A program made the translations under genes and the position numbers. Positions 7,919 to 16,549 of a stretch of 64,000 bases of DNA are shown here, piece by piece. The stretch's first letter is position 1. The number at the start of each line of letters is the position of its first letter. The DNA is taken from positions 1 through 64,000 of the forward strand of contig LUJR01000048.1 of NCBI GenBank assembly GCA_001689515.1, read 5' to 3'. The notes below the pieces were generated by a model that had not been told where the DNA came from, did no database searches, and saw only the letters and a list, made by a program, of their open reading frames with translations. Source of the DNA: Bacteroidales bacterium M7. Its GTDB lineage: Bacteria; Bacteroidota; Bacteroidia; Bacteroidales; Muribaculaceae.

Positions 7919-8066
7919 GGTATGGTCAGGAGAGCAGCAAACGGTAGATGTCTGGTGGATATGTCATATTCTGCCGGCAGCCGGTGCGACCTAAAAGCAC
8001 GGACTGCGTGGGCGTATAGTCATATTCTGCGTGAGGCTTCTGCAAGTTTGCTCGTTCCACCATACC
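7919..8066 (+). ncRNA. Candidate rod-shaped structured RNA B (unassigned)
   Basis: A 148-nt region whose ends pair: GGTATGG (7919-7925) with CCATACC (8060-8066), continuing to GCAAAC (7937-7942) with GTTTGC (8046-8051). The interior holds a stem capped by GTGC-GACCTAAAA-GCAC and extended by CAG/CTG. The 12-mer GTCATATTCTGC occurs twice (near 7965 and 8022), flanking that stem. The long interrupted rod recalls 6S-type RNAs, but I cannot confirm homology. A hairpin 7862-7890 with an AGAAAGCG/CGCTCTTTCT stem separates it from candidate A. It may instead be 5' untranslated leader. Confidence 0.35.
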
Positions 8067-8203
8067 GGGCATTCCAGAGCCTCAAGATGTGGGACGGGCA
8101 GGCAAGTACAGCTCTCACGCTTTTTCTTTTACCCGACCAGTCACACCCTTTCTTCCAATGGCAGGGTCTGTAGGGGAGCGCAACCCCGCCGCATGTTATC
8201 CCT

Positions 8204-11200
8204 ATGCGACACACTTACCTGCACCGGCGAATACTTCTCGCCCTCATCATGACATTCTTGCTCAGTTTTATCACAGCTTTGGCAGCGGTGAATGATAAGA
8301 TTGACAAGAAGCTATCATATGATTATGACGGTGATGGACAGATTGAGTCTTTACAGCTTCGCAATTATCAAACTTATTGGGTTAAGGGTGGAGCTTATCC
8401 CATAAAGAACATAGCCGACCAATTATTTAAAAGTGGATATATTACCCAGCTTGCTGATATTGATGGCGATGGATGTATTGATGCGATTGACTCTTATGGC
8501 AACTTCTTTTTTGGCGATAAAGACGGCAATTTCAGCCATGTAAGTGAAATTGAGAAGACGGCTTTGTCGGCGGTGGATGTATCTAATGACGGACGGCTTC
8601 AGTTGCTTGACATATCGGGCAAGGATGTGCCCACGCGAGCTATATCGTTTGCCGAGGGTCGTAATCCGGTGTATCATCATGTGGATATCATGTCAGCCAA
8701 TCAGTATCGTGCTACTGGGCGTCCGATGGTGGGAGGTCTGCCTTCGCTTGCCGATGGTATGTTTGTGGGCGGCGGCTCGTCAAAGGTAAAGTTTTCAGAG
8801 TTTGTCAATGCCGACCTGACAGGTGATGGCATCCCCGACATCTATTCTCCTGAAAGCGGCAAGGTGTATGCCGGTACCGGTGATGGCAAGTTTATAGAAC
8901 TGACCATGCCGGGCAATATGAAGCTCCGTGACCTTGACGGTGATGGCGTGACCGATATTGTGACCTTTGACGAATCGACCAAGACGCTGTCGGTGCATTT
9001 TGTCGGTGCAGACGGCACTGTGACATCCAAACAACTCCTCAAAGGTTTGAATTGCAGCACCAATATATGGCTTTATGATTTTGACAAAGACGGAGACGTG
9101 GATATTCTCGTGCCATTTGACATCGCTGGCAACAATTATAATAATGGTGGAGCATATTTGGTCATGTTTGAAAACCGAGGCAAGCAAACCTTCAAGAAGC
9201 ATGAGAATTATATTGAGGGAGACCTCTATTTCATTGACTGCGTAGACATAGATGCCGACGGCAACTATGAGGTGCTCGGCTATGTAAAGAGGACAGGCAC
9301 ATATGCCTACAAGGTGAATGGCATGAAAATCACAACAACGCCTGTGACGATAAATGCTGATAAGGACATCACTGTATTTGCCGATTTGACCAACTCCGGC
9401 ATTATACATGCGCTTGACGGTAGCAGTTACACTCCGCTGTCCGATAAAGCAAACCAGCGGCCTACGATGCCAGCCAAGGCTCCTACGGTCAGCTACGATC
9501 CATCGTTGCAACTGCTGCAGGTAAGCTGGGAGCGAGGCTATGATGCAGAGTCCGCAACACTTGACCTGACATACGAAGTGCGCGTATCATCGGCTCCTGG
9601 TAAAAATGACATCGTGGTAGCCGATGCACTTGCTGACGGTACACGTCGCAATCTCCTTGAAGGTCGTGAGGGCTACGGCACTTCCCGTACATTCAACGTT
9701 GCTTCATGGCAACCAGGCACATATTATATAGATGTACAAGCCATAGACCCCAACCGCCGTGGCTCTGCATTCAGTCAGGCAGCCGTGTGGAAAAAGACTG
9801 CAACTCCAGCGGACTTTAATATCGAATATGTCAGACCGTTTGCAGTCGGTGACACATGCCGCGTCGTAGCAACGGCATCTCCCGCCAACGGCAACAGCTA
9901 CCAGTGGGAGATAGACGGAGCAACCATCATCTCCGACAACGCCGACCACTCCGAGATGCAGCTGAAGTTCACCACCTCAGGAGAAAAGACCCTTAGGCTT
10001 AATGTTGTGGATGCATCAGGTAAAGTTCTAAGCAGTAAGGAGAAATTTATCCTCGCCAAAAGAGCCAATCTTAAACCCTATGATATATTTATTCCCGAAC
10101 AAACATATGGCGTAAGACAAGTGAAGTTTGTCGCTGATTTCAACGCGGATGGGATAAGCGAGATGTTTCACGAAAAATTCCGACAGGAAAATCCCGACGG
10201 TGTATGGGAAGGAGTCAAGAAGATTTATAACACTAATCTTCCAACCGCCGATGACTGGACTTTCATGGCTGATGTTAACCGCGACGGATTACCTGATTTG
10301 ATCTCAAACACTGATGATAGCAGGCATAAATTCTTGATTACCAATCTTGGTGATATGGATATGGATGTTGACACTGACCGTCCAGATGTTGACGATTATT
10401 ATTGGCAATGTGTATCTGATATAGATAATGATGGTCTGCCTGAAGTTATAACTGGTTATAATTCAAGGCCTTCATGCACGATACTGAAACATGATTCAGA
10501 ATTTATCCCAAATATCAATGCAGCTAAACACATTTTTAATGGCAATATAGTCTATGTGGGCGATATTGATGGTGACGGTCTCCGTGATGTCATTACCGAA
10601 ATAAGCGATTGGACAAGCAATGGCTGGGAATATAGTTATCAACTCTACATCAATCAAGGAGATAATACATTTAAAGAAGATAATGAGCTATTACCGAAAT
10701 TTCCTAAAGAACATAGAATTGGACGCTCTGGTTTTTCTTTAGAAATAAAGCCTCAAATTGCTATCTGTGATTTTGACAATGACGGAAAACTTGATGCTGC
10801 CGTATATAAGTACGATGATTTAAACAGATTGGAGTATCATTCAATCCTATGGAATGATGGGTCTTTAACACCGACTGTCTGTGTGACTCATGAAAGTAAT
10901 TATGAAGGAAAGGCAGCGATAATGGATTTTGATAATAATGGACTTGATGATCTCGTTATCGGTGGCACCGGCGAGTATTATATTGTACATATGTTGCCTA
11001 ATCGTAAATTTGAAATTGAGAGTCGTAATGTGCCCGATATTGAGAGTCAGGTAGCAAGATTATTTGTGAGTCCTAAATTCTATAACTCTAAAGGTGAATT
11101 TGTCGGTAAAGGATACTGTGATAACGGTGCTGACACTCCTTGTAAACATTATTTTAGCAAGATTGAAGCTGCTAATACTCGCCCAGAGGCTCCCACATGC

Positions 11201-13162
11201 GTTGTGGTAAATGAGACCGAGCACGGTTTGGTTATTGACTGGAATCATGCTGTGGATAAGGAGACTCCGGGCATCAAGATGCACTATAATATCAGTGTGC
11301 GGCACAAGGGTGCCGAGGGCGAGGGTGCCTACCTGATTTCTCCGATGAATGGTGAGGTGGACTACGCACCTGTGCCTCAGGCTTCCGACTGGCGGTGCAA
11401 TGACATCCTTTGGAGCGGTAACCGCTTCCTGATTCCGCGCAATGCCATAGCAAATGGCGAATACGTAGTGCGCATACAGGCTATCGATGCGATGATGGCT
11501 ACGTCGGCGTTCTCCGCTCCTGTGGAGTTCACAGTCAAAGGAGGCGGATTCGGCACAGTGCCGTCAGTAGTCAAGGTCGGTGCAGAAGCCAAGATTGTCA
11601 CCGCTGGCCATGTAGGCAGCAACATCGACTGGGACGGCGGCAAGGTCATCGCCCACGACGGTCACAACTACACCGTCACATGGAGCAAAGATGGTATCAA
11701 GACCATCTCCGACGGTACTTATACAGCCAAGATCAATGTGATGCAGCCTGTCAGGGCTGACTTTGGCATGATTCCTGACGAAGTGAAGCTTGGAGATGTT
11801 GACAAAGCTATGTGTCATAACGCCTATGAAGGAGACTGGGAGGTAAGTTTTGACGGCAAGACTTTCCAGAGTGTCGCATCTGCCCGAGGTTTCTTTGACA
11901 TTGATTTCGCTGACCCCGAGCCGCACAACTACGAATACAATGAGTTCCTGATGTATTTCCATTTCAACAGACTCGGCGATGTTCACGTGCGTCACACCGT
12001 CCATGCCCCCTACGGCGATGAAACGTTTACATGTAAATATACAGTGCTTCCCGCTGAGGAGGAGACAATAGACATGGTAGACATCGACCCCACTACAGGT
12101 CGTCTGCGCCTGACGCTCAAGCCGTCGGAGCAAAGCAATATGGTGGGCTGGTATATCTATCGCGAGACCTCGGAGGCTGACCGCTATGAACTTGTCGGCA
12201 AAGTACATAGGAGCCGTGATGGAAATGTATTCATAGACCCGGTATCTGAACCTAATGCACGCTCTTCACGTTATCGTGTGTCGTATGAATGGCCCTATGG
12301 TGAGTCGGTTATGGGCAACTCCCACCAGTCGCTCCACGTGATGATCAACCGCGCCGCCAGCAATGCCATCAACCTTATGTGGACTCCCTACGAGGGTCGC
12401 GAGGTGGCTTCGTATCGCATACTCCGCGGTGCCACTGTCGCTTCAATGACTCCGATAGCCACAGTGTCAGGCAATGCACGCTCTTTCACAGACCTTAAAC
12501 CTGATGTGGCGCAGCCACTCTACTCCGTAGAGATGGTATGTGCGTCAGCTACGAGGGCTGAGGGCGGCTCTGTGCGTTCAAACGTGGTTTCCACGGCAGA
12601 TGCCTATTATACCACAATGGTCAACACGGTTGAAATAGTTTCTGCTGACAACCGCACCGACATCGGTGGCGATAACAGCAGCACATTGCAGCTCAACGCT
12701 GTCGTTACGCCTATCACAGCCAACTACCGCACGGTCAACTGGACTGTCGAAGCTGGTAGCGACATAGCTACAGTATCGCCATCAGGTGTAGTGGAGATGA
12801 AATCGGGAGCATCGTCAGGTCAGGTGGTAGTGAGAGCCACGGCTGTCGACGGATCGGGAGCATATGGTGAAATCACCCTCAATGCCATGTCGGCTATCGG
12901 TGACACCAAGGCTGACGTGAAAGCTGACGGCGTGTTGACATGCTCGCCTTGGGCAGCCGATACAGATGTGACCATCGAGGGCATGGCTGACGGCGAAACC
13001 ATCCGCCTCGTCATCTTCGACCTCTCGGGCGTAGTATGCAAAAGCCTTGAAGTCAACAGCTCGTCAGTGACCGTATCTGTAGACAACCTTGTGCCGGGAC
13101 ACTACTTCGTGCGCTCCGAGGGCAGCAGCGGCGTAGCCACCTGCCGCTTCGTCAAGAAGTAA
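8204..13162 (+). CDS. Giant secreted FG-GAP/VCBS-repeat protein with T9SS-like C-terminus
   Basis: 1652 residues. A signal peptide covers about residues 1-28 (hydrophobic core LLALIMTFLLSFITALAA). Two blocks of FG-GAP/VCBS-type repeats follow, about 38-370 and 640-920, with roughly a dozen calcium-binding DxDxDGxxD motifs (DIDGDGCID, DLDGDGVTD, DIDNDGLPE). Fibronectin-III-like segments lie near 425-530 and 985-1110, a PKD-like segment near 545-615, and a Big_2-like domain near 1480-1570. The last 75 residues (DLSGVVCKSLEV...VPGHYFVR...RFVKK) resemble a type A sorting domain of type IX secretion, so the product is probably exported across the outer membrane. It may be an adhesin or glycan-binding surface protein; no catalytic domain is evident. 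GC is visibly lower in the FG-GAP blocks than in the rest. Confidence 0.85.
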   Translation: MRHTYLHRRILLALIMTFLLSFITALAAVNDKIDKKLSYDYDGDGQIESLQLRNYQTYWVKGGAYPIKNIADQLFKSGYITQLADIDGDGCIDAIDSYGNFFFGDKDGNFSHVSEIEKTALSAVDVSNDGRLQLLDISGKDVPTRAISFAEGRNPVYHHVDIMSANQYRATGRPMVGGLPSLADGMFVGGGSSKVKFSEFVNADLTGDGIPDIYSPESGKVYAGTGDGKFIELTMPGNMKLRDLDGDGVTDIVTFDESTKTLSVHFVGADGTVTSKQLLKGLNCSTNIWLYDFDKDGDVDILVPFDIAGNNYNNGGAYLVMFENRGKQTFKKHENYIEGDLYFIDCVDIDADGNYEVLGYVKRTGTYAYKVNGMKITTTPVTINADKDITVFADLTNSGIIHALDGSSYTPLSDKANQRPTMPAKAPTVSYDPSLQLLQVSWERGYDAESATLDLTYEVRVSSAPGKNDIVVADALADGTRRNLLEGREGYGTSRTFNVASWQPGTYYIDVQAIDPNRRGSAFSQAAVWKKTATPADFNIEYVRPFAVGDTCRVVATASPANGNSYQWEIDGATIISDNADHSEMQLKFTTSGEKTLRLNVVDASGKVLSSKEKFILAKRANLKPYDIFIPEQTYGVRQVKFVADFNADGISEMFHEKFRQENPDGVWEGVKKIYNTNLPTADDWTFMADVNRDGLPDLISNTDDSRHKFLITNLGDMDMDVDTDRPDVDDYYWQCVSDIDNDGLPEVITGYNSRPSCTILKHDSEFIPNINAAKHIFNGNIVYVGDIDGDGLRDVITEISDWTSNGWEYSYQLYINQGDNTFKEDNELLPKFPKEHRIGRSGFSLEIKPQIAICDFDNDGKLDAAVYKYDDLNRLEYHSILWNDGSLTPTVCVTHESNYEGKAAIMDFDNNGLDDLVIGGTGEYYIVHMLPNRKFEIESRNVPDIESQVARLFVSPKFYNSKGEFVGKGYCDNGADTPCKHYFSKIEAANTRPEAPTCVVVNETEHGLVIDWNHAVDKETPGIKMHYNISVRHKGAEGEGAYLISPMNGEVDYAPVPQASDWRCNDILWSGNRFLIPRNAIANGEYVVRIQAIDAMMATSAFSAPVEFTVKGGGFGTVPSVVKVGAEAKIVTAGHVGSNIDWDGGKVIAHDGHNYTVTWSKDGIKTISDGTYTAKINVMQPVRADFGMIPDEVKLGDVDKAMCHNAYEGDWEVSFDGKTFQSVASARGFFDIDFADPEPHNYEYNEFLMYFHFNRLGDVHVRHTVHAPYGDETFTCKYTVLPAEEETIDMVDIDPTTGRLRLTLKPSEQSNMVGWYIYRETSEADRYELVGKVHRSRDGNVFIDPVSEPNARSSRYRVSYEWPYGESVMGNSHQSLHVMINRAASNAINLMWTPYEGREVASYRILRGATVASMTPIATVSGNARSFTDLKPDVAQPLYSVEMVCASATRAEGGSVRSNVVSTADAYYTTMVNTVEIVSADNRTDIGGDNSSTLQLNAVVTPITANYRTVNWTVEAGSDIATVSPSGVVEMKSGASSGQVVVRATAVDGSGAYGEITLNAMSAIGDTKADVKADGVLTCSPWAADTDVTIEGMADGETIRLVIFDLSGVVCKSLEVNSSSVTVSVDNLVPGHYFVRSEGSSGVATCRFVKK

Positions 13163-13264
13163 CCCCCTACGATTCAAGCCAAGTAGTCATCGTTTAGGTA
13201 GCGATAATCATGACACTAAGATCACTTGGTTTGAGTCCCTTGTAAACCTCAAACTTGACCTCTA

Positions 13265-13298
13265 AATGAGGGCGGTGCCATCAGGCATCGCCCTCATT
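13265..13298 (+). terminator. Terminator of the giant gene
   Basis: A 15-bp hairpin, AATGAGGGCGGTGCC with GGCATCGCCCTCATT and a four-base ATCA loop (one G-T pair). Only a weak T-rich tail follows. Confidence 0.6.
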
Positions 13299-13422
13299 GT
13301 ATATTAGGATGATGAGAAATTCAACTTCCTGGCTATGGGATGAGGATTTTTGCAGAAATATCGTTATTTTTGCACATATCAGTCTAACATGTAAATATGG
13401 GACAGTTAAATGGTTCTCTAAT

Positions 13423-13641
13423 ATGGATGACAAAACACTTGAATTTGTGACCTATTGTATCAGCAAATTATCGCAGGTGCTTAAGATGAGCCAACGAGAG
13501 ATTTATCGTAGGTTAAAACAGTCTGGCATATTATATGATTATATTGTGCCGTCGTATGATGTGTTACATACATTTGGCTCCCGCTATCTTGTAGAAGACC
13601 TCACTGAATATATGAGGGAGAAAGGAGTATTATCGCAATGA
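13423..13641 (+). CDS. DUF3791 family protein
   Basis: A 72-residue protein matching DUF3791 by its pattern: an N-terminal helix (LEFVTYCISKLSQVLKMSQREIYRRLKQSG), then ILYDYIVPSYDVLHTFGSRYLVEDLTEYMREKG. In Bacteroidetes and Firmicutes such genes are commonly followed, with overlapping start and stop codons, by DUF3990, and the pair has a toxin-antitoxin-like arrangement. Here the overlapping ATGA is present but the downstream frame closes after eight codons. I start at 13423 rather than at an upstream in-frame ATG because the extra 42 residues have no family resemblance. Function is not established. Confidence 0.75.
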   Translation: MDDKTLEFVTYCISKLSQVLKMSQREIYRRLKQSGILYDYIVPSYDVLHTFGSRYLVEDLTEYMREKGVLSQ

Positions 13642-13664
13642 AACTGTATCGGATTCCGATGTGA
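13638..13664 (+). pseudogene. Truncated DUF3990 start (remnant)
   Basis: An ATG overlapping the DUF3791 stop opens MKLYRIPM and then stops. DUF3990 proteins usually begin MKLYHGS, so this looks like the first codons of the missing partner, cut off after MKLY. No further DUF3990 sequence is seen downstream. Confidence 0.4.
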
Positions 13665-13688
13665 GGACGGAGAGATTGACAAGAATTC

Positions 13689-13713
13689 AGTTGTTCGGAA
13701 TTTCCGAACAACT
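13689..13713. repeat. Perfect palindrome
   Basis: AGTTGTTCGGAA, one T, then TTCCGAACAACT: 12-bp arms around one base. No T-run follows, so it is a doubtful terminator; it may be an operator or the edge of a lost element. Confidence 0.6.
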
Positions 13714-13730
13714 GCTGACGGTAAATCATA

Positions 13731-13754
13731 GCTCTTAGTTTAAGGGCTAAGAGC
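13731..13754. repeat. Small hairpin
   Basis: GCTCTTAG and CTAAGAGC flank an eight-base loop. It lies between the DUF3990 remnant and the convergent BASS transporter gene and may help terminate either. Confidence 0.4.
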
Positions 13755-13819
13755 GGCCGTATAAGCAGGATGGTAATTCTAAGAAATGATGGATTTAGCG
13801 TTGATGAGGAAGTATGAGG

Positions 13820-14749
13820 TCAGGGATGGGTGGCTTTGAGGTCGCGGCGGGTTTTGAAGAAGATTTGTCCGGAGTTGATGGTGTTTTGCCAGACGATGTA
13901 GGCGGCGGGGGCTACGGAGGTGATGGGATTGAAAAAGGTCATTGCCATCCACACGGCGAGGACGGTGTTTTTCTGTCCGAGGCTTTGTGCTCCGGCTATG
14001 CGGTCGCCGCAGTGCGCTCCGATGCGTCGTCCGATCATGAATTGGGCTATGCAGGTGACACCTGCTACCAAGGCAAGCGCGACCATTTCGCCGATTTTAG
14101 AGGCAGGTGCCGTCACTACGTATGACACGGCGCGGCCTACGACTATGAAGAGAGCAACCGCCCATATGTAGAACGACAGCGACTGGTGGGTGGCGATGGT
14201 CCGATGCACCCGCGGAGCTTTCCACATCAGCAGAAACGCGCAGGGGAGGGGCAGGATGATAAGGGGCACTACCTTGTAGGCTATCTTGAGCATCGCGTCA
14301 AGCATGTCTATGTGCTGACCTCCGGCAATATCCATCCGGGCAAACAGCACCGGAGCAAGCAATGCCACGCTGATATTGCTGATGATGGAGTATGTCGCCA
14401 CTTTGGATATGCTGCCTCCGAGCATGTTTGTGACCACCGGCGCAGAGGTAGCTGTGGGGCAGAATACGCATATGAAAGCTCCTAACGCAAAGTCGCTGCT
14501 GATGGGTAGCAGAGCGAAATACAGAGCAAGTGAACCTGCCAATTGCACAGCAAGCAGAAGCCAAGAGAAACGGGTCACGCGAAATTCCCTCGGCTTGACC
14601 TTGCAAAATGTGATAAGCAGCATGATGAAGATGAGATAGGGGGCGAGAAAGGTGATGTATCCTATCTGTGCGTGCAGAAGCCATCCAGCCAGCATAGCCA
14701 TGGGCATGATCCACGGCTTGATGCGTTGGAGCGTAGTATGTGCTGTCAT
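13820..14749 (-). CDS. Bile acid:sodium symporter (BASS) family transporter
   Basis: 309 residues with about nine to ten hydrophobic helices and no signal peptide, placing it in the inner membrane. The family is recognised by the discontinuous-helix motifs: FCPTATSAPVVTNMLGGSISKVATYSIISN (about 95-125) and SLGQKNTVLAVWMAMTFFNP (about 255-275), which form the sodium and substrate site. BASS proteins move bile acids, pantoate, pyruvate or other organic anions with Na+; the substrate cannot be read from the sequence. It is a single gene with its own promoter upstream. Confidence 0.85.
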   Translation of the reverse strand: MTAHTTLQRIKPWIMPMAMLAGWLLHAQIGYITFLAPYLIFIMLLITFCKVKPREFRVTRFSWLLLAVQLAGSLALYFALLPISSDFALGAFICVFCPTATSAPVVTNMLGGSISKVATYSIISNISVALLAPVLFARMDIAGGQHIDMLDAMLKIAYKVVPLIILPLPCAFLLMWKAPRVHRTIATHQSLSFYIWAVALFIVVGRAVSYVVTAPASKIGEMVALALVAGVTCIAQFMIGRRIGAHCGDRIAGAQSLGQKNTVLAVWMAMTFFNPITSVAPAAYIVWQNTINSGQIFFKTRRDLKATHP

Positions 14750-14788
14750 TTGTAAAACCTATTAAGAAACCTTGGAAATTCCGTATGG

Positions 14789-14819
14789 CAAAATTACTGT
14801 AAAATAATGCACGCTCAAA
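14789..14819 (-). promoter_or_regulatory. Promoter of the BASS transporter gene
   Basis: Minus strand TTTG (14816-14819), 19-base spacer, TAATTTTG (14789-14796). Confidence 0.6.
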
Positions 14820-14841
14820 GCAGAATAACAAAATAATTGTC

Positions 14842-14849
14842 TATATTTG
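14842..14849 (+). promoter_or_regulatory. -7 element upstream of the 14878 gene
   Basis: TATATTTG fits TAnnTTTG and lies 28 bases before the start codon. No clear -33 element. Confidence 0.45.
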
Positions 14850-14877
14850 TGTATATCAAACCATTTAATTTTACACC

Positions 14878-15240
14878 ATGAACAAAAGACAACTCAAGAA
14901 ACAGATCCACGGTCTCTGCGGCGGACTCGCCTGTGACTGTGTGATAGCTACTATGGATATGCCGTGTGACGTCAAGGACAAGACTGCTGATCTGGTGGTG
15001 CGTGTCGCTCATGCCCAGACAGCCGCTCTAAGCAAAGTATCCGTTTCGTTTGACAAGACTCCGCGTGACTTCGCCAACCGCCACGAATACAATGTGGAAC
15101 GTCGCAAATACTTCAAAAAAGCTCTCGGAGCTCTTTCAAGCGAGCTAAACAACGAGGTCATCTCTATCGTCAACGAAATCAACGAGATGCTCACTCCGGA
15201 ACAGAAGGAAGCCAACAAGGCAAAAGCCGCCGCGAAATAA
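14878..15240 (+). CDS. Hypothetical small helical protein
   Basis: A 120-residue soluble protein I do not recognise. It starts basic (MNKRQLKKQIHG), has a cysteine-bearing stretch at 14-30 (CGGLACDCVIATMDMPCDV), and is largely helical and charged towards an Ala/Lys-rich end. The codon pattern matches neighbouring housekeeping genes, with many GAC/AAC/CGC codons, and a -7 promoter box sits just upstream, which supports real expression. There is no signal peptide or membrane segment. It stands alone, divergent from the BASS transporter and followed by repeat elements. Confidence 0.7.
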   Translation: MNKRQLKKQIHGLCGGLACDCVIATMDMPCDVKDKTADLVVRVAHAQTAALSKVSVSFDKTPRDFANRHEYNVERRKYFKKALGALSSELNNEVISIVNEINEMLTPEQKEANKAKAAAK

Positions 15241-15297
15241 CCCGCAATGTGTAAGGACACGCCACAATGCTGTTTATTTAAGTGTTTAATGGATACT

Positions 15298-15518
15298 GCG
15301 CCCCTTGTGGGCGCATCTCTCTGTTAGCCGAGGAGGCTTGCCCCTCGGTCAGAATGCAGGCAGATACGCGCTGCGCTTTGCCGCAGCGCATCAGTCGCTA
15401 TCATGTTGGTACTCATTGTGTTCGACGCGCTGCAGCAAAGCGCAGCGCGTCCTTCGGAATGACATTTCCGAGGGGCAAGCCCCTCGGCTACCAAAAAGAT
15501 GCGCCCACAAGGGGCGCG
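15298..15518. repeat. 221-bp composite inverted-repeat element
   Basis: Two arms of about 95 bp (15298-15392 and 15424-15518) are inverted copies with scattered differences, around a 31-bp centre. Each arm itself holds three palindromes: GCGCCCCTTGTGGGCGC, CCGAGG..GGCTTGCCCCTCGG and CGCGCTGCGCTTTGCCGCAGCGC. The whole could fold into a long branched hairpin. There is no coding sequence; it may be a non-autonomous (MITE-like) element. Confidence 0.75.
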
Positions 15519-15619
15519 TCAAAGAATATGATGACTTGCTTAAGTAAGCAACATTGGTACTTGCCGTGATATGCCGTTGAAACTGGAATATGAGTACAGA
15601 GGTGCCAATCGCATAGGCA

Positions 15620-15889
15620 CGTCGGAGACGTGGCAGTCGTGCGTAACCCCATGCACGGAGCGTCAGCGAACGTTCATGGGGTACAAAAGGCACTCGGCAG
15701 CTCAACCTCGGAGAGGTTGAGACCCATCAGCCCATGTCAACCATGGCATAGGATATGAGGACATTGACGCAGGTACGACTAAATGCCGCAACCTCTACGA
15801 GGTTGATTATAGGAGTGTATCGGGATACCCCATGAACGTTCGCTGACGCTCCGTGCATGGGGTTACGCACAGCGGATAAGTCTCCGACG
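15620..15889. repeat. Composite element with 45-bp perfect inverted repeats
   Basis: Arms 15639-15683 and 15826-15870 are exact inverted copies (45 bp, containing ATGCACGGAGCGTCAGCGAA). Outer 9-bp arms CGTCGGAGA (15620-15628) and TCTCCGACG (15881-15889) extend the symmetry. The 142-bp interior carries two small hairpins, CTCAACCTCGGAGAGGTTGAG-like (15701-15721) and CAACCTCTACGAGGTTG (15789-15805). No reading frame makes sense across it. Confidence 0.8.
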
Positions 15890-15937
15890 TATCTCTCTTC
15901 CTGTTTGAGTGTAGGTATTACTCATTTGCTCATGAGC

Positions 15938-15962
15938 GGACATGCCACGGCATGTCCCTACA
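15938..15962. repeat. REP-like palindrome, single copy (right-arm type)
   Basis: GGACATGCCACGGCATGTCC followed by CTACA, the right half of the REPIN-like doublets. It lies 30 bases before the acyltransferase start. Confidence 0.85.
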
Positions 15963-15991
15963 ATGAATATATTTTTTATTAGCATCTTAAC

Positions 15992-16549
15992 TTGAATCTC
16001 AGCGGACTGATATTGAAAGCATTGGGATGGAAAGTCAGCGTCACTGTGCCTGACTTTCCACGATGCATCATATGCGTAGCTCCGCATACGAGCAACTGGG
16101 ATTTCATCCTCGGAAAACTGGCGTATGCTTCCGTGCATCGCAAGGCTGGTTTCCTGATGAAATCGTCATGGTTTTTCTTCCCTCTGGGCTGTCTGTTCAG
16201 GGCTATAGGAGGAGTCCCGGTGGAGCGGAAAAACAAGTCGGTGTCGCTTGTGGAAGTGTTGACTGAGAGGTTCCGTTCGTCGGAGCGTCTGGTACTTGCC
16301 ATAACCCCTGAGGGTACACGCAGCCGCACTGACCGCTGGCACACCGGTTTTCTTGCCATAGCCCGCAATGCCGATGTACCCATAGTGCTCGGGGTGCTTG
16401 ACTATGGCAGCAAACGCATACTTATAGAGAGCGTATTCGAGCCAACAGGCGACACCGAGGCTGACATTCGAGCCATCAAGGCATACTACAAGCCGTTTAA
16501 AGCCCGCTATCCTGACAAATTTTCTACCGACGACCCTCCGAAACTATGA
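15992..16549 (+). CDS. PlsC-like 1-acylglycerol-3-phosphate acyltransferase
   Basis: A 185-residue member of the PlsC/LPLAT family, which transfers acyl groups to lysophospholipids at the inner membrane. The catalytic HxxxxD motif is His32...Asp37 (HTSNWD), the substrate motif PEGTRSR lies at 106-112, and GGVPVERK at about 73-80 is the usual middle motif. It is compact compared with typical 240-residue PlsC. A TTG start at 15992 is the only in-frame start that keeps the N-terminal hydrophobic helix, because a stop lies three codons upstream. Its stop overlaps the nitrilase start (ATGA), implying cotranscription. Confidence 0.82.
   Translation: MNLSGLILKALGWKVSVTVPDFPRCIICVAPHTSNWDFILGKLAYASVHRKAGFLMKSSWFFFPLGCLFRAIGGVPVERKNKSVSLVEVLTERFRSSERLVLAITPEGTRSRTDRWHTGFLAIARNADVPIVLGVLDYGSKRILIESVFEPTGDTEADIRAIKAYYKPFKARYPDKFSTDDPPKL

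Noticed and set aside
11564..12208. 214-codon open frame on the minus strand inside the giant gene
   Set aside because: It is antisense to a clearly coding frame with biased composition and matches no family.
15282..15705. Small open frames in both directions over 15.3-15.7 kb
   Set aside because: They run through the composite inverted repeats, and their products are low-complexity reflections of the palindromes.
15298..15962. CRISPR array
   Set aside because: Repeats here are inverted and of different families; there are no regularly spaced direct repeats and no cas genes.
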